Below, one piece after another: positions 17,233 through 25,634 of a DNA stretch of 64,000 nt. This DNA comes from JADJVL01 sp046331545 (GTDB lineage: Bacteria > Acidobacteriota > Holophagae > Holophagales > Holophagaceae). The stretch is from positions 1,178,001 to 1,242,000 of the forward strand of contig JAXLQR010000002.1 of the NCBI GenBank assembly GCA_046331545.1, given 5' to 3'. How positions within the stretch are numbered: the first letter of the stretch is position 1; each line of letters begins with the position of its first letter. Under the pieces are notes generated by a model. It had not been told where the DNA came from. It saw nothing but the letters and a program-made list of their open reading frames with translations, and ran no database searches. The position numbers and the translations under genes were made by a program.

Positions 17233-18330
17233 ATGCGCAAGGCCGTGCTGGTGGGATCCCTCCTCGCCGCCTCCCTCATCGTCGGCTGGTGCGGCGTCGC
17301 CCTCTCCGACCGCGACGCCGCCAGGCCCCGGCCCGTGGACGCCCGCGGCCCGCTGCTCGACGCCGAGCAGGTGCTGGTGAAGCGTTTCAAGGAGGCCCAG
17401 CCCAGCGTGGCCTACATCACCACCAAGGAGGTGCGCCAGGACGTCTGGAGCTTCCGGACGATGGAGGTCACCGCCGGCGCCGGCAGCGGCTTCGTGTGGG
17501 ACGCGAGGGGCCACGTGGTGACCAACTTCCACGTGATCCAGGGCGCCAGCCGCGCGCTGGTGACCCTGTCCGACGGGTCGGTGCACGAGGCGGAGTTCGT
17601 CGGCGCCGCTCCGGACAAGGACCTCGCGGTCCTGCGCATCACGGAACCGCCCGCCCGGCTGCGCCCGATCCCGCTGGGCACCAGCGCGGACCTCCAGGTG
17701 GGCCAGATGGTGATCGCCATCGGCAACCCCTTCGGCCTGGACCAGACCATGACCACGGGCATCGTGTCGGCCCTGGGCCGCAGCATGGAGAGCCCCAGCG
17801 GACGGACCATCCGCGACGTGATCCAGACGGACGCCGCCATCAATCCCGGCAACAGCGGCGGGCCGCTGCTGGACAGCGCCGGCCGGCTGGTGGGCGTGAA
17901 CACCGCCATCCAGAGCCCCAGCGGAGCCTCGGCGGGCATCGGCTTCGCGGTGCCCGTGGACACCGTGAACCGCGTGGTGCCCCAGCTCATCGCCAAGGGC
18001 AAGCTGGAGCGCCCGGACCTGGGCTTCGATCCCGTGGCCCAGCGTTGGCTCGAGCGCTTCGGCGTGAAGGAGGGCGTGATGGTGGCCGAGGTGCGCCGCG
18101 GCGGCCCCGCCGAGCGGGCGGGCCTCCAGGGCGTGCAGGTGGACCGCCGGGGCCGCTTCCTCCCCGGCGACGTGATCGTCGCGGCCAACGGCAAGCCCGT
18201 GAAGGGCTGGGACGACCTGCTGGACCTCGCCGAGGCCCTGGCCCCCGGCGCCGCCCTGAGCCTCGAGGTGCGCCGGGAGGACCGGCGCTTCACGGTCGCC
18301 CTGCGCCCCGGCAAGGAGCGGACGATCTAG
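17233..18330 (+). CDS. HtrA/DegP-like S1C serine protease
   Basis: A 365-residue envelope protease. An N-terminal hydrophobic stretch (VLVGSLLAASLIVGWCGVAL) anchors or exports it. The trypsin-like triad is visible as H100 (VTNFHVIQG), D130 (DKDLAVLRI) and S208 (NPGNSGGPLL). A single PDZ domain occupies about residues 260-360 (VMVAEVRRGGPAERAGLQG, FLPGDVIVAANGKPVKGW). Such proteases degrade misfolded periplasmic proteins. Its stop overlaps by four bases the stop of the convergent P-type ATPase gene. The only unusual point is a single PDZ, like DegS. Confidence 0.92.
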   Translation: MRKAVLVGSLLAASLIVGWCGVALSDRDAARPRPVDARGPLLDAEQVLVKRFKEAQPSVAYITTKEVRQDVWSFRTMEVTAGAGSGFVWDARGHVVTNFHVIQGASRALVTLSDGSVHEAEFVGAAPDKDLAVLRITEPPARLRPIPLGTSADLQVGQMVIAIGNPFGLDQTMTTGIVSALGRSMESPSGRTIRDVIQTDAAINPGNSGGPLLDSAGRLVGVNTAIQSPSGASAGIGFAVPVDTVNRVVPQLIAKGKLERPDLGFDPVAQRWLERFGVKEGVMVAEVRRGGPAERAGLQGVQVDRRGRFLPGDVIVAANGKPVKGWDDLLDLAEALAPGAALSLEVRREDRRFTVALRPGKERTI

Positions 18331-20867
18331 GCCGGGGGGACGCTCCCCCCGGCCCCGGCGCCCCGGCGTTCGACCCAGGCCCAGGCCTCCAGCCAGAGGA
18401 GGATCCCGGCCACCGTGGCCGCCGCGCCCGCCAGGGCCGGCCCCCGGGGGAGGTCCACCTGGAGCAGGGAGCGCATCCACGGCAGCCCGAGCAGGAGGGC
18501 GAGGGCCGGGACCAGCCCGAGGCCCATGGCCCGCAGCAGGGGGTTGGGGATGCCCAGGGCCCGTAGGGGGCCGACGCCCTCCCGGCGCGCGGCGAGGACC
18601 AGGGCGAAGGCCCCCAGCAGGAGGGCCGGGAGCAGGGCGCCCCGGGCCACCGCCGCCTCGAGGCCCCGCCCCGCGCTCCAGGCCGCGAGGCCCACCAGCG
18701 CCGCCGCCACCCCCAGGCCCTGGAGCAGGCCCGCCCGCAGGGCGGTCCACCCGAAGGGAGTCTCCTGCGGGTCCCGCGGGGCGCGGACCATGAGGCCGGG
18801 AGCCTCGGGCTCGGCCTCCAGCACCAGGGAGCAGGCGGGATCGATGAGGAGTTCCAGCAGGACGATGTGCAGGGGCAGGAAGTAGGCGGGCCAGCGGAAC
18901 AGCAGGGGCACCAGCACCAGCAGGAGCACCGGAAGGTGCACGGCGTAGACGAAGCGGGCGGACCGCGCCAGGTTCGCGTAGATGCGCCGCCCCATGCGCA
19001 CCCCCTCCACGAGGCTCCCGAAGCTGTCGTCCACGAGGACGAGGTCGGCGGTCTCCCGGGCCACGTCGGTGCCCCGCGCGCCCATGGCGACGCCCACGTG
19101 GGCGGCCTTCAGGGCCGGGGCGTCGTTGACACCGTCGCCGGTCATGGCCACCACCTCGCCGGCGGCCTGGAGGGCCTTCACCAGGCGCAGCTTCTGCTCG
19201 GGCCGCAGGCGCGCGCACACCGAAGCCCCGGCGAGGCGCGCGGCCAGGGCCTCGTCGCCGAGGGCCTCCACCTCGTCCCCGGTGAGGGGCGGCGCGCCCA
19301 GGGGCAGGCCCAGCCGGGCGGCGATGGCCAGCGCCGTGGCGGGATGGTCGCCGGTCATCATGAGGACGCGGATCCCCGCCTCCCGGCAGGCCCGCACCGC
19401 GGCCGGAACGTCGGGGCGCAGCGGATCCTCCAGGCCGACGAAGCCGAGGAAGGTGAAGTCGAAGTCGTGCTGGCTGGCGGGAAGTCCGTGGCCGCCGTGC
19501 CGTCCCTCGGCGACCCCCAGGACGCGCAGGCCCCTCGACGCCAGGGCCTCGGCCTGGGCCCGGGCGCGCGCGAGGGAACCGCCCCCGAGGTGGCAGAGGT
19601 CGAGGATGGCCTCCGGGGCCCCCTTGGCGGCCAGCAGCCGGCCCTCGCCGTCGGGGTAGACCTGGGTCATGGCCAGGATGTCGGGGCTGAGGCCGTAGGC
19701 GTGCTCCGGGGACCAGCGGCCGTGGAGGTGCTCGGTCCCCTGGAGGTGCGCCTCGGCGAAGCCGCGCAGGGCGATCTCCATGGGGTCGAAGGGGTCGAGG
19801 GGCGTGGCCAGGACGCTGAACTCCACGAGCCGGTGCACGTCCTCGGGCAGGGGCGCGCCGGGAACGGGGACGTGGAAGCGATCCGGCACCCAGAGCTCGG
19901 CCACGGCCATGCGGTTCTGGGTCAGCGTCCCGGTCTTGTCCACCGCGAGGCAGGTGATGGCGCCCAGGGCCTCCACCGCCGGCACGCGCCGGGCCAGCAC
20001 GCCCTTGGTGCTCATCCGCCAGGCCCCCATGGCCAGGAAGACGCTCAGGACCACGGGGATCTCCTCCGGCAGCACGGACATGGCCAGGGCCAGGCCCGCC
20101 AGGAGGCTGGGCATCAGGGCCCGGCCGGCCCAGGCCCACGAGAGGAGCACCGCGACGCCCGCCAGGGAGAGGCCCACGATGGCCCAGAGGCGCACCAGGC
20201 GCCGGGAGGCCCGCTGCAGGGGCGAGGGCGGCCCGTCCGCCCCGGCGAGCACGCTGCCGATGCCGCCCATGCGGGTGCGGGGGCCGGTGGCTTCCACGAC
20301 CGCCTGGGCGAAGCCCTTGGCGACGAGGGTTCCGGCATGGACGCGGTCCTCCCCTTCCGCTCCGGGCGCGGGCCCCGCCGGCCGCTTCGGCACGGCGCCG
20401 GCTTCGCCGGTGAGGAGGGACTCGTCCACCATGAGCACGCCGTCCACCACCCTTCCGTCGGCGGGGACGCGGTCCCCCTCCCGCAGGATCACGAGGTCGC
20501 CGCGCACCACGTCGGCGCCGGGCACCCGGCGGGGGGCGCCGTCGCGGAGCACTTCGGCCCGGGGCGCGGAGAGGTCCCGCAGGGCCTCCAGGGCCCGCTG
20601 GGTGCGCCGCTCCTGCTGGAAGGCGATGGCGATGATGACGTTGACGAAGACGAGCATCGCCACGGCCTCCGCCAGGTCCCCCAGCAGGAGGTAGATCGTC
20701 CCGGCGCCCAGGAGCAGCAGGAGCATGGGCTCGGACAGGACGTCGGCGAGCATCCGCCACGCGTGGCGCGGGGCCGCCGAAGGCAGCACGTTCGGCCCCT
20801 CGTCCCGCAGCCTCGCCTCGGCCTCGGCCTGGCTCAGCCCCGCCAGCGGCCGCGCGTCCCCGCCCAT
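18327..20867 (-). CDS. P-type cation-transporting ATPase (Ca2+/PMCA-like)
   Basis: An 846-residue pump with an N-terminal cation-ATPase domain (PLAGLSQAEAEARLRDEGPNVL), actuator loop VDESLLTGEAG, transmembrane MSVLPEEIPVVLSVFLAMGAWRM, phosphorylation site DKTGTLTQNRMAVAEL, the TGD motif MMTGDHPATALAIA and hinge TGDGVNDAPALKAAHVGVAMG. It would export Ca2+ or a similar cation from the cytoplasm. The usual TGES loop is TGEA, keeping the catalytic Glu but losing Ser. The C-terminal six helices are present. The exact ion cannot be told. Confidence 0.92.
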   Translation of the reverse strand: MGGDARPLAGLSQAEAEARLRDEGPNVLPSAAPRHAWRMLADVLSEPMLLLLLGAGTIYLLLGDLAEAVAMLVFVNVIIAIAFQQERRTQRALEALRDLSAPRAEVLRDGAPRRVPGADVVRGDLVILREGDRVPADGRVVDGVLMVDESLLTGEAGAVPKRPAGPAPGAEGEDRVHAGTLVAKGFAQAVVEATGPRTRMGGIGSVLAGADGPPSPLQRASRRLVRLWAIVGLSLAGVAVLLSWAWAGRALMPSLLAGLALAMSVLPEEIPVVLSVFLAMGAWRMSTKGVLARRVPAVEALGAITCLAVDKTGTLTQNRMAVAELWVPDRFHVPVPGAPLPEDVHRLVEFSVLATPLDPFDPMEIALRGFAEAHLQGTEHLHGRWSPEHAYGLSPDILAMTQVYPDGEGRLLAAKGAPEAILDLCHLGGGSLARARAQAEALASRGLRVLGVAEGRHGGHGLPASQHDFDFTFLGFVGLEDPLRPDVPAAVRACREAGIRVLMMTGDHPATALAIAARLGLPLGAPPLTGDEVEALGDEALAARLAGASVCARLRPEQKLRLVKALQAAGEVVAMTGDGVNDAPALKAAHVGVAMGARGTDVARETADLVLVDDSFGSLVEGVRMGRRIYANLARSARFVYAVHLPVLLLVLVPLLFRWPAYFLPLHIVLLELLIDPACSLVLEAEPEAPGLMVRAPRDPQETPFGWTALRAGLLQGLGVAAALVGLAAWSAGRGLEAAVARGALLPALLLGAFALVLAARREGVGPLRALGIPNPLLRAMGLGLVPALALLLGLPWMRSLLQVDLPRGPALAGAAATVAGILLWLEAWAWVERRGAGAGGSVPPA

Positions 20868-20981
20868 GGCGCCTCCCGGCTCAGCATAGGCGGCGCGCGG
20901 GAGTCCGCGCGGTGACGGGGCTCACGCCGGCGGGCGACCCCGTCGTCCCGGGCCCGGCGTCGGGGATGCCGCCCTACGGGC

Positions 20982-22211
20982 CTAGTCCCAGGTGATGGGC
21001 TTGGGGTCGAAGCTGGTCATGATCTCGAGGCCGCAGCCCATGGGCGGCCCGCCTTCGCGGCCGATGTCGGCGGCGATGGCCTCGGGGTCGAGGCCCCGGT
21101 GCGCGGCGAGACCCACCCAGCCGTCCCGGCCGGAGCGCTTCGCGGCGTAGAGGCAGCGGTCCGCCCAGGCCACCGCGTCCTCCCAGCCGAAGGCGTCGGG
21201 ATGGTCGGGCAGCATGGGGAAGACCACGAAGCCCATGGAGCAGGAGATGCGCTCCTCCCGGTCCAGCACGCGGAAGGGGAACTGGCGCACGGCGAGGTGG
21301 ATGCGGGAGATGAGGCGGGCGGCGGACTCCAGGTCCGTGGTGTTGGCGACCACGAGGAACTCCTCGCCGCCCCAGCGCGCCACGATGTCCACGTCGCGCA
21401 TGTGGGCCTCCAGGATGTCCCGGGTCTGCAGCAGCACCTGGTCCCCCGCCGCGTGGCCGAAGGTGTCGTTGACCTGCTTGAAGAAGTCCAGGTCCAGCAT
21501 GGCGAAGACGAGCTTGCTGTTGGGCGGGGGCTCGGAGCCCTCCCGGAGGGCCGAGCGGTGCGCCCGCTGGGCCTGGGCCGCGCGCTGGGGCAGGGTGACG
21601 TCCACGAAGCGCCGGTTCTTCAGGCCGGTGAGCGGGTCGTTCATGGACATGGCCAGCAGCGCCTCGTTGCTCAGCTCCAGCGCCACCGTGCGCTGGTAGA
21701 CCAGGCGCTCCAGTTCCGCGTTGCGCCGCTGCAGGGCCCGGACCCGCCACCGGGCGAAGACCCACACCGCGCCGAGCAGGACGACGCCGCCCACCGCGTA
21801 GGCCTCCCGGGAGCGCCACCAGGGCGGCGTGATGCGGAAGTCCACCGCGATGGGCGACCCGGGCCGGCCGGTGGCGGCGACGGGCCGCACCTCGAAGCGG
21901 TAGGAGCCCGGGGCGGGCATGGGGAGGTCGAGGCCCTTGCCCTTCACCTCCTGCCAGTGGTCGTCGATGCCCACCACCCGGGCCTCGAGGCCGGGCACGG
22001 CGGCGGAGGGGGACTTCAACTCCCCGTCCGCCTTGCCGTCGGCCTGGGCTGCGGCGGGCGCGGCGTCGGGTCTGGGGACCGCCCGGGCGGCCTGCGGCGT
22101 CCCCGCCCCGAGCCAGAGGAAGGCCCCCAGCCCGGCGGGGAGGAGGATTCGGGCATGGAGGAAGGCTCGCACGAGGAAGGGGTGAAGGGTCCCCGCCATC
22201 ATACGCAGCAC
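20982..22211 (-). CDS. Membrane diguanylate cyclase with short Y_Y_Y-like sensor part
   Basis: A 409-residue protein: N-terminal signal/anchor (about 12-45), a fragment resembling the Y_Y_Y domain (HWQEVKGKGLDLPMPAPGSYRFEVRP, about 85-115), a transmembrane helix (AYAVGGVVLLGAVWVFARW), a coiled coil (RRNAELERLVYQRTVALELSNEALLAMS) and a GGDEF domain with active site GGEEF. The inhibitory I-site RDVD lies five residues before it, so the enzyme should make c-di-GMP with product inhibition. The same plan, with a full propeller, occurs at 34711-37848; this copy lacks the propeller. Confidence 0.9.
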   Translation of the reverse strand: MLRMMAGTLHPFLVRAFLHARILLPAGLGAFLWLGAGTPQAARAVPRPDAAPAAAQADGKADGELKSPSAAVPGLEARVVGIDDHWQEVKGKGLDLPMPAPGSYRFEVRPVAATGRPGSPIAVDFRITPPWWRSREAYAVGGVVLLGAVWVFARWRVRALQRRNAELERLVYQRTVALELSNEALLAMSMNDPLTGLKNRRFVDVTLPQRAAQAQRAHRSALREGSEPPPNSKLVFAMLDLDFFKQVNDTFGHAAGDQVLLQTRDILEAHMRDVDIVARWGGEEFLVVANTTDLESAARLISRIHLAVRQFPFRVLDREERISCSMGFVVFPMLPDHPDAFGWEDAVAWADRCLYAAKRSGRDGWVGLAAHRGLDPEAIAADIGREGGPPMGCGLEIMTSFDPKPITWD

Positions 22212-22226
22212 CGCCGGGCCGTCACC

Positions 22227-23681
22227 TTATTCCCGGGGGGCCTCCGGCGGGACCGGGGTCCGGGGCGCGTCCCCGGGGAGGCGGTCCAGCCTGAGGAGGA
22301 GCGGCTCCCCGAAGGCCTTGCGCAGGCCCGGCTCGAGGGCGGCCGCGGCCTTCAGCGCCGCGGCGCGGCTGGGGAAGGCCCCGTAGCAGGCCTGCCACCA
22401 GCGGAAGCCGTCGCGCCGCACGTAGGGCAGCACCATGAGATCCGGGACTTCGGCCTGGGCGAGCCGGGCGAGGGAGCGCAGCCCGTCGGCGCTGCCCGAC
22501 ACCACCAGGCGCAAGGGCCAGCACCCCGGACGCGCGTCGGCGCGCTGGGCCTCGCCCAGGGCCAGGCTGAGGGGGAGGTGGGCGGCCCGCCACGCCTCCA
22601 GCCGCGCGGCGGGCGTCCCGGCGGCGGGCGTCCCGGCCGCGGGCGTCCCGGCGGCGCGGGGCACGCTTGCGGGGGCTGCGGGGGGCTCGTCCGCGGGCGC
22701 GGCGGCCGGGGCGTCGGGGCGGGGCGGCAGGACGGCGGGAGGGGCGGGCGCGGGCGCCTGCGCGGCCGGCACGACCGGGGCCTGCGAGGCGGCCGGCGCG
22801 ACCGGGGCCTGCACGACCGGGGCGGGGGCTTCGGGCAGCCCCGGGATCACCTGCACCTCCACGCTGCGGGTCTCGCCGCCGGCGAGGTTGCTCACGCTGA
22901 GGGTGTAGACCGTCGTGCCGTCGGGGATGACGGTGACGGAGCTCTTCCCGTCCAGCTCCAGGTTCCCGGGCTGCAGGCGCACCTTGGCGTCGTTCCCCTG
23001 GCACTCCCAGCGCAGCTCCACCGGGTCGCCGGGACGGATCGCGGTCCGGCTCGCCGTGAAGGTGCAGACCTTCGCGGGATTGCCGAAGGCGGGATGGCGC
23101 AGCACGGCGACGTCGAGGCTGCGGGTGCCGCCGCCGGCCTGGTTGGTCGCCGTCAGGGTGTAGCGGGTGTTCTCCAGGGGCGTGACCGTGATCTCGCTCT
23201 GCCCGTCCAGCTCGAGGCCGCCGGGCTCGAGGCGAACCTTGGCGGTGCCCGTGCAGGTCCAGCGCAGCACCACGGGCTCGCCGGCGACCACGGCGGTGGT
23301 GCTGGCGGTGAAGGCGCAGACCCGGGCGGGCTCGCCCAGGGGCGCCGCCGTGTCCACGCGGATCTCCAGGCGGCCCAGGAGGCCGCCGCCGGCCGAGGCC
23401 TCGAAGAGGCTGTAGGTGGTGGTGCCCGTGGGCCGCAGGGCCACCTGGCCCTTTCGCTCCAGGAGCAGGCCGCCGGGATCGAGGCGGACCTTCCCGCTCC
23501 CCGCGCAGTCCCAGCGCAGCAGCACCGAGGCGCCGGGGCGCACCACCTGGTCGCTGGCCTCGAAGAGGCAGCCCGCCGCCGCGAAGGCGCCGGGCTTGAG
23601 GGGCGCGGGCTCCTGGGCCAGGAGGGCGGGGGCCCAGAGGACCGGGAGGAGGCGGAGCGGGACGGCGGGGCGGGCGGGCAT
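22227..23681 (-). CDS. Secreted protein with three Ig-like repeats, Pro/Ala linker and SPOR-like domain
   Basis: A 484-residue exported protein. After a signal peptide (to about LLAQEPA) come three repeats of about 85 residues, each with F-AS-T-V--GEPVVLRW-C-G--KVRL-PGGLEL-G---VTP---T-YTL: GASVLLRWDCAGSGKVRLDP, GEPVVLRWTCTGTAKVRLEP, GDPVELRWECQGNDAKVRLQ. Each has a conserved Cys pair. A Pro/Ala-rich linker with AAGTP repeats follows, then a C-terminal region (VPDLMVLPYVRRDGFRWWQACYGAFPSRAAALKAAAAL) with the Y-V--GFR---G-F-SRAAA pattern of peptidoglycan-binding SPOR domains. Probably a periplasmic or division-site protein. Confidence 0.8.
   Translation of the reverse strand: MPARPAVPLRLLPVLWAPALLAQEPAPLKPGAFAAAGCLFEASDQVVRPGASVLLRWDCAGSGKVRLDPGGLLLERKGQVALRPTGTTTYSLFEASAGGGLLGRLEIRVDTAAPLGEPARVCAFTASTTAVVAGEPVVLRWTCTGTAKVRLEPGGLELDGQSEITVTPLENTRYTLTATNQAGGGTRSLDVAVLRHPAFGNPAKVCTFTASRTAIRPGDPVELRWECQGNDAKVRLQPGNLELDGKSSVTVIPDGTTVYTLSVSNLAGGETRSVEVQVIPGLPEAPAPVVQAPVAPAASQAPVVPAAQAPAPAPPAVLPPRPDAPAAAPADEPPAAPASVPRAAGTPAAGTPAAGTPAARLEAWRAAHLPLSLALGEAQRADARPGCWPLRLVVSGSADGLRSLARLAQAEVPDLMVLPYVRRDGFRWWQACYGAFPSRAAALKAAAALEPGLRKAFGEPLLLRLDRLPGDAPRTPVPPEAPRE
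22606..22650. repeat. Three 15-bp tandem repeats inside the linker
   Basis: The unit GCGGCGGGCGTCCCG appears at 22606-22620 and 22621-22635 and with one change (GCCGCGGGCGTCCCG) at 22636-22650. On the coding strand it encodes AAGTP units between the Ig-like and SPOR-like parts of the secreted protein. Copy number could vary between strains. Confidence 0.85.
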
Positions 23682-23709
23682 GGCCCCCCAGTCTACCCGG
23701 CGCCCCCGC

Positions 23710-24306
23710 CTACGCTTCGCGCCAGCGCAATTCGTAGCGGTGCCGGTTCCCCGCCACCGGCGGGTGGTGGGTGAAGGCGACGTCCTGCGCGCCGGCGAGG
23801 TCCAGCGCCCCGCAGATCCAGGTGGGGCAGGAGGTGGTGTACCAGCCCGGGAAGAGGCCGTCGGCGAAGACGGAGAGGAGGGCGTGGCCCTGGGCCAGGG
23901 CGTCCACGTCCACGCGGCCGCCGCGGTAGTTGAGGCGGAACAGCGTGGGGGTCTGGGCCACGAGGCCCGTGGGGTCCAGCACGTCGAGGACGCCCGGGTG
24001 GGCCTCCAGGAGCTGGGCGCGCACCGCGGCGATGGCCCGCTCCGACGCCACGGCCGCGCCGAAGCGCGCCTCGTGGGCCGCCACGAGGGTGTTCAGGTGG
24101 GGCGTCTCGATCCAGCGCGTGCTGCCGAGTCCCTCGCGGAAGACGTCCCGGGTCGCCGCGGGGAGCGTGTCCAGCAGCGCCTCCCAGGCGCCGGGCCCGC
24201 CCTTCTTTTCCGCGACCAGATGCAGGCCGCGCAGCAGCGCCGCGCGGAGGTGGGTCACGCGGGCCTCTTCCGGCGAGGGCGGTGGCTGGGGTCGGGGCTG
24301 GGTCAT
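23710..24306 (-). CDS. Protein of unknown function, paralogue of 9568-10170
   Basis: A 198-residue protein started at the ATG at 24306 (MTQPRPQPPPSPEEARVTHLRAALLRGL); longer readings upstream are Arg/Pro-rich and lack support. Shared blocks with the 9568-10170 product are THLRAALLRGL, TPTLFRLNYRGG, LSVFADGLFPGW, CPTWICGALDLAGAQDVAFTH and RHRYELRWREA. No transmembrane helix or known catalytic motif is evident. The spacing and end pattern fit one compact domain of unknown function. Confidence 0.7.
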   Translation of the reverse strand: MTQPRPQPPPSPEEARVTHLRAALLRGLHLVAEKKGGPGAWEALLDTLPAATRDVFREGLGSTRWIETPHLNTLVAAHEARFGAAVASERAIAAVRAQLLEAHPGVLDVLDPTGLVAQTPTLFRLNYRGGRVDVDALAQGHALLSVFADGLFPGWYTTSCPTWICGALDLAGAQDVAFTHHPPVAGNRHRYELRWREA

Positions 24307-24362
24307 GGGTGCGCAAGCAGTGTGGACCCTTCGCGCGGAAGGTCCAGCCCTGGCGCCGGGGG

Positions 24363-24656
24363 TCAGATCCACCGCCGGACGCGGGCCCGGTAGGCCGCGA
24401 AGCCATCCCCGAAGTGAGCGGCGATGCGCGCCTCCTCGGAGGGGATCACCAGACGGTCGAGGAGAAGGGCCTGGAGGACTGCCCCGGGCAGCAGCCACGG
24501 GAAGGCCGCCAGTCCGAGGCCGAGCAGGAAGAGGAGCTGGCCGAGGTAGAGCGGGTTGTGGGTGAAGCGGTAGGGCCCCGACGTCACCAGCGCCGAGGGC
24601 ACGTGGCCCGGCTCCACCGGCGTGCGGGCGCGCCGGAGGTGGGATCGGTGCGGCAT
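24363..24656 (-). CDS. Short isoprenylcysteine-methyltransferase-like protein
   Basis: A 97-residue protein with VTSGPYRFTHNPLYLGQLLFLLGLGLAAF, the core of ICMT/phospholipid-methyltransferase families, and EEARIAAHFGDGFAAYRARVRRWI, the matching C-terminus. The usual N-terminal membrane helices (about 50 residues) are absent, so the protein starts where others have their second half. A strong ribosome site (AAAGGAG) precedes the ATG by a few bases, so this start looks real rather than a fragment. Transferred group is probably methyl, but acceptor and activity are uncertain. Confidence 0.65.
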   Translation of the reverse strand: MPHRSHLRRARTPVEPGHVPSALVTSGPYRFTHNPLYLGQLLFLLGLGLAAFPWLLPGAVLQALLLDRLVIPSEEARIAAHFGDGFAAYRARVRRWI

Positions 24657-24733
24657 GGGGCTCCTTTTGGCAGTATCAAGTTCAATGGCAAATTCAAAAA
24701 AGCGTCATATCATCTCTTCTTGGGAGAATACCC

Positions 24734-25039
24734 ATGAACACATCGCTGACCCTGGATCCCGCGGGCCGGGTGGTGCTGCCCGCCGCTGTGCGGAAGGCGC
24801 TGGGCTTGAATCCCGGATCCCGGCTGCTCCTTTCCGTCGAAGGCCAAGTGGTGACCCTGACCCCCATGCGGGAGGCCATCCGGAAGGCCCAGGCGATCCT
24901 CGCGCCCTATCGGCCCAAGGATGGTTCGTTGATGTCGGATGCGCTGGTCGCGGAACGGCGCGAGGAATACCGCAAGGAACTGGAGGCCGACATGGCGCCT
25001 CTTCGTGCCCGAGGCGCCCATGCCAAGCGTCGTGCTTGA
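24734..25039 (+). CDS. vapB: AbrB/VapB-type antitoxin
   Basis: A 101-residue protein. Residues 1-45 form a swapped-hairpin DNA-binding domain (LTLDPAGRVVLPAAVRKALGLNPGSRLLLSVEGQVVTL). The C-terminal half (ERREEYRKELEADMAPLRARG) is charged and probably wraps the toxin. GGGAGAA precedes the ATG. It overlaps the PIN-domain toxin gene by 20 bases. The region upstream is AT-rich, with the methyltransferase diverging from it, and probably carries the operator. Confidence 0.85.
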   Translation: MNTSLTLDPAGRVVLPAAVRKALGLNPGSRLLLSVEGQVVTLTPMREAIRKAQAILAPYRPKDGSLMSDALVAERREEYRKELEADMAPLRARGAHAKRRA

Positions 25040-25409
25040 TGCAAGCGCCCTGGTGGCGCTGTTGATGCAGGAACCTGGGGCAGAGAAGATCGCAGCTGAA
25101 CTAGCTGTGGGTGATCCCATGATCTGCGCCACCAACTGGGCGGAGGTCGCGACCCGGATGATCCGCGGGGGCATCGGGGAGAAGCAGGTCCGAGCGGCGC
25201 TCAGGGCCCTGGACCTGGAGGTGGTGCCACTCGACGAGGATCTTGCGCTGGAGGCCGGTCTCATGGAACCCGAGACCCGGGCCCTCGGCCTCTCCTTGGG
25301 CGATCGCAGCTGCCTGGCCCTTGCCCTGCGGGAGGGCGCCACCGTGCTGACCACGGATCGCGCCTGGCTGAAGTGGAAGGGAAAGGCTAAGGTGGTGTGC
25401 ATCCGCTGA
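25020..25409 (+). CDS. vapC: VapC-type PIN-domain toxin
   Basis: A 129-residue PIN-domain ribonuclease with all four acidic residues: D7 (VVLDASAL), E42 (NWAEV), D95 (LSLGDRSCLALA) and D113 (LTTDRAW). It would cleave RNA when freed from the AbrB-type antitoxin encoded just upstream. The ATG at 25020 overlaps the antitoxin gene, the usual layout of VapBC modules. The cassette is less GC-rich than neighbouring housekeeping genes, consistent with transfer. Confidence 0.88.
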   Translation: MPSVVLDASALVALLMQEPGAEKIAAELAVGDPMICATNWAEVATRMIRGGIGEKQVRAALRALDLEVVPLDEDLALEAGLMEPETRALGLSLGDRSCLALALREGATVLTTDRAWLKWKGKAKVVCIR

Positions 25410-25412
25410 GCC

Positions 25413-25634
25413 TCAGGCCATGAGCAGCGCGGTGGCGTCCGCGTCGGCGTGGAATCCGGTGGCTTCGTCGTAGTTCGGGCCCGGGGCTTGGAAAAGGGAG
25501 ACGTAGGCGTCGTGGATCATGTCCAGGGCCCCCTAGCCCTGGAGTTCCCGGAAGGCGCGGTCATGCACGGCGACGGCATAGGGCTGGAGCCGACGCAGCA
25601 CTTCGCGGGAAGGCCCCCCGTGGCGAAGGCATCC
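25413..25634 (-). pseudogene. Remnant of an unidentified gene after the carboxyltransferase
   Basis: Directly after the carboxyltransferase stop and in the same frame, the minus strand reads ...REVLRRLQPYAVAVHDRAFRELQG, a TAG at 25533-25535, then GALDMIHDAYVSLFQAPGPN and YDEATGFHADADATALLMA with a TGA at 25413-25415. The reading is coherent on both sides of the stop, has the base composition of coding DNA, but has no start and no match I recognise. It looks like the 3' end of a gene whose 5' part was deleted. Confidence 0.45.
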
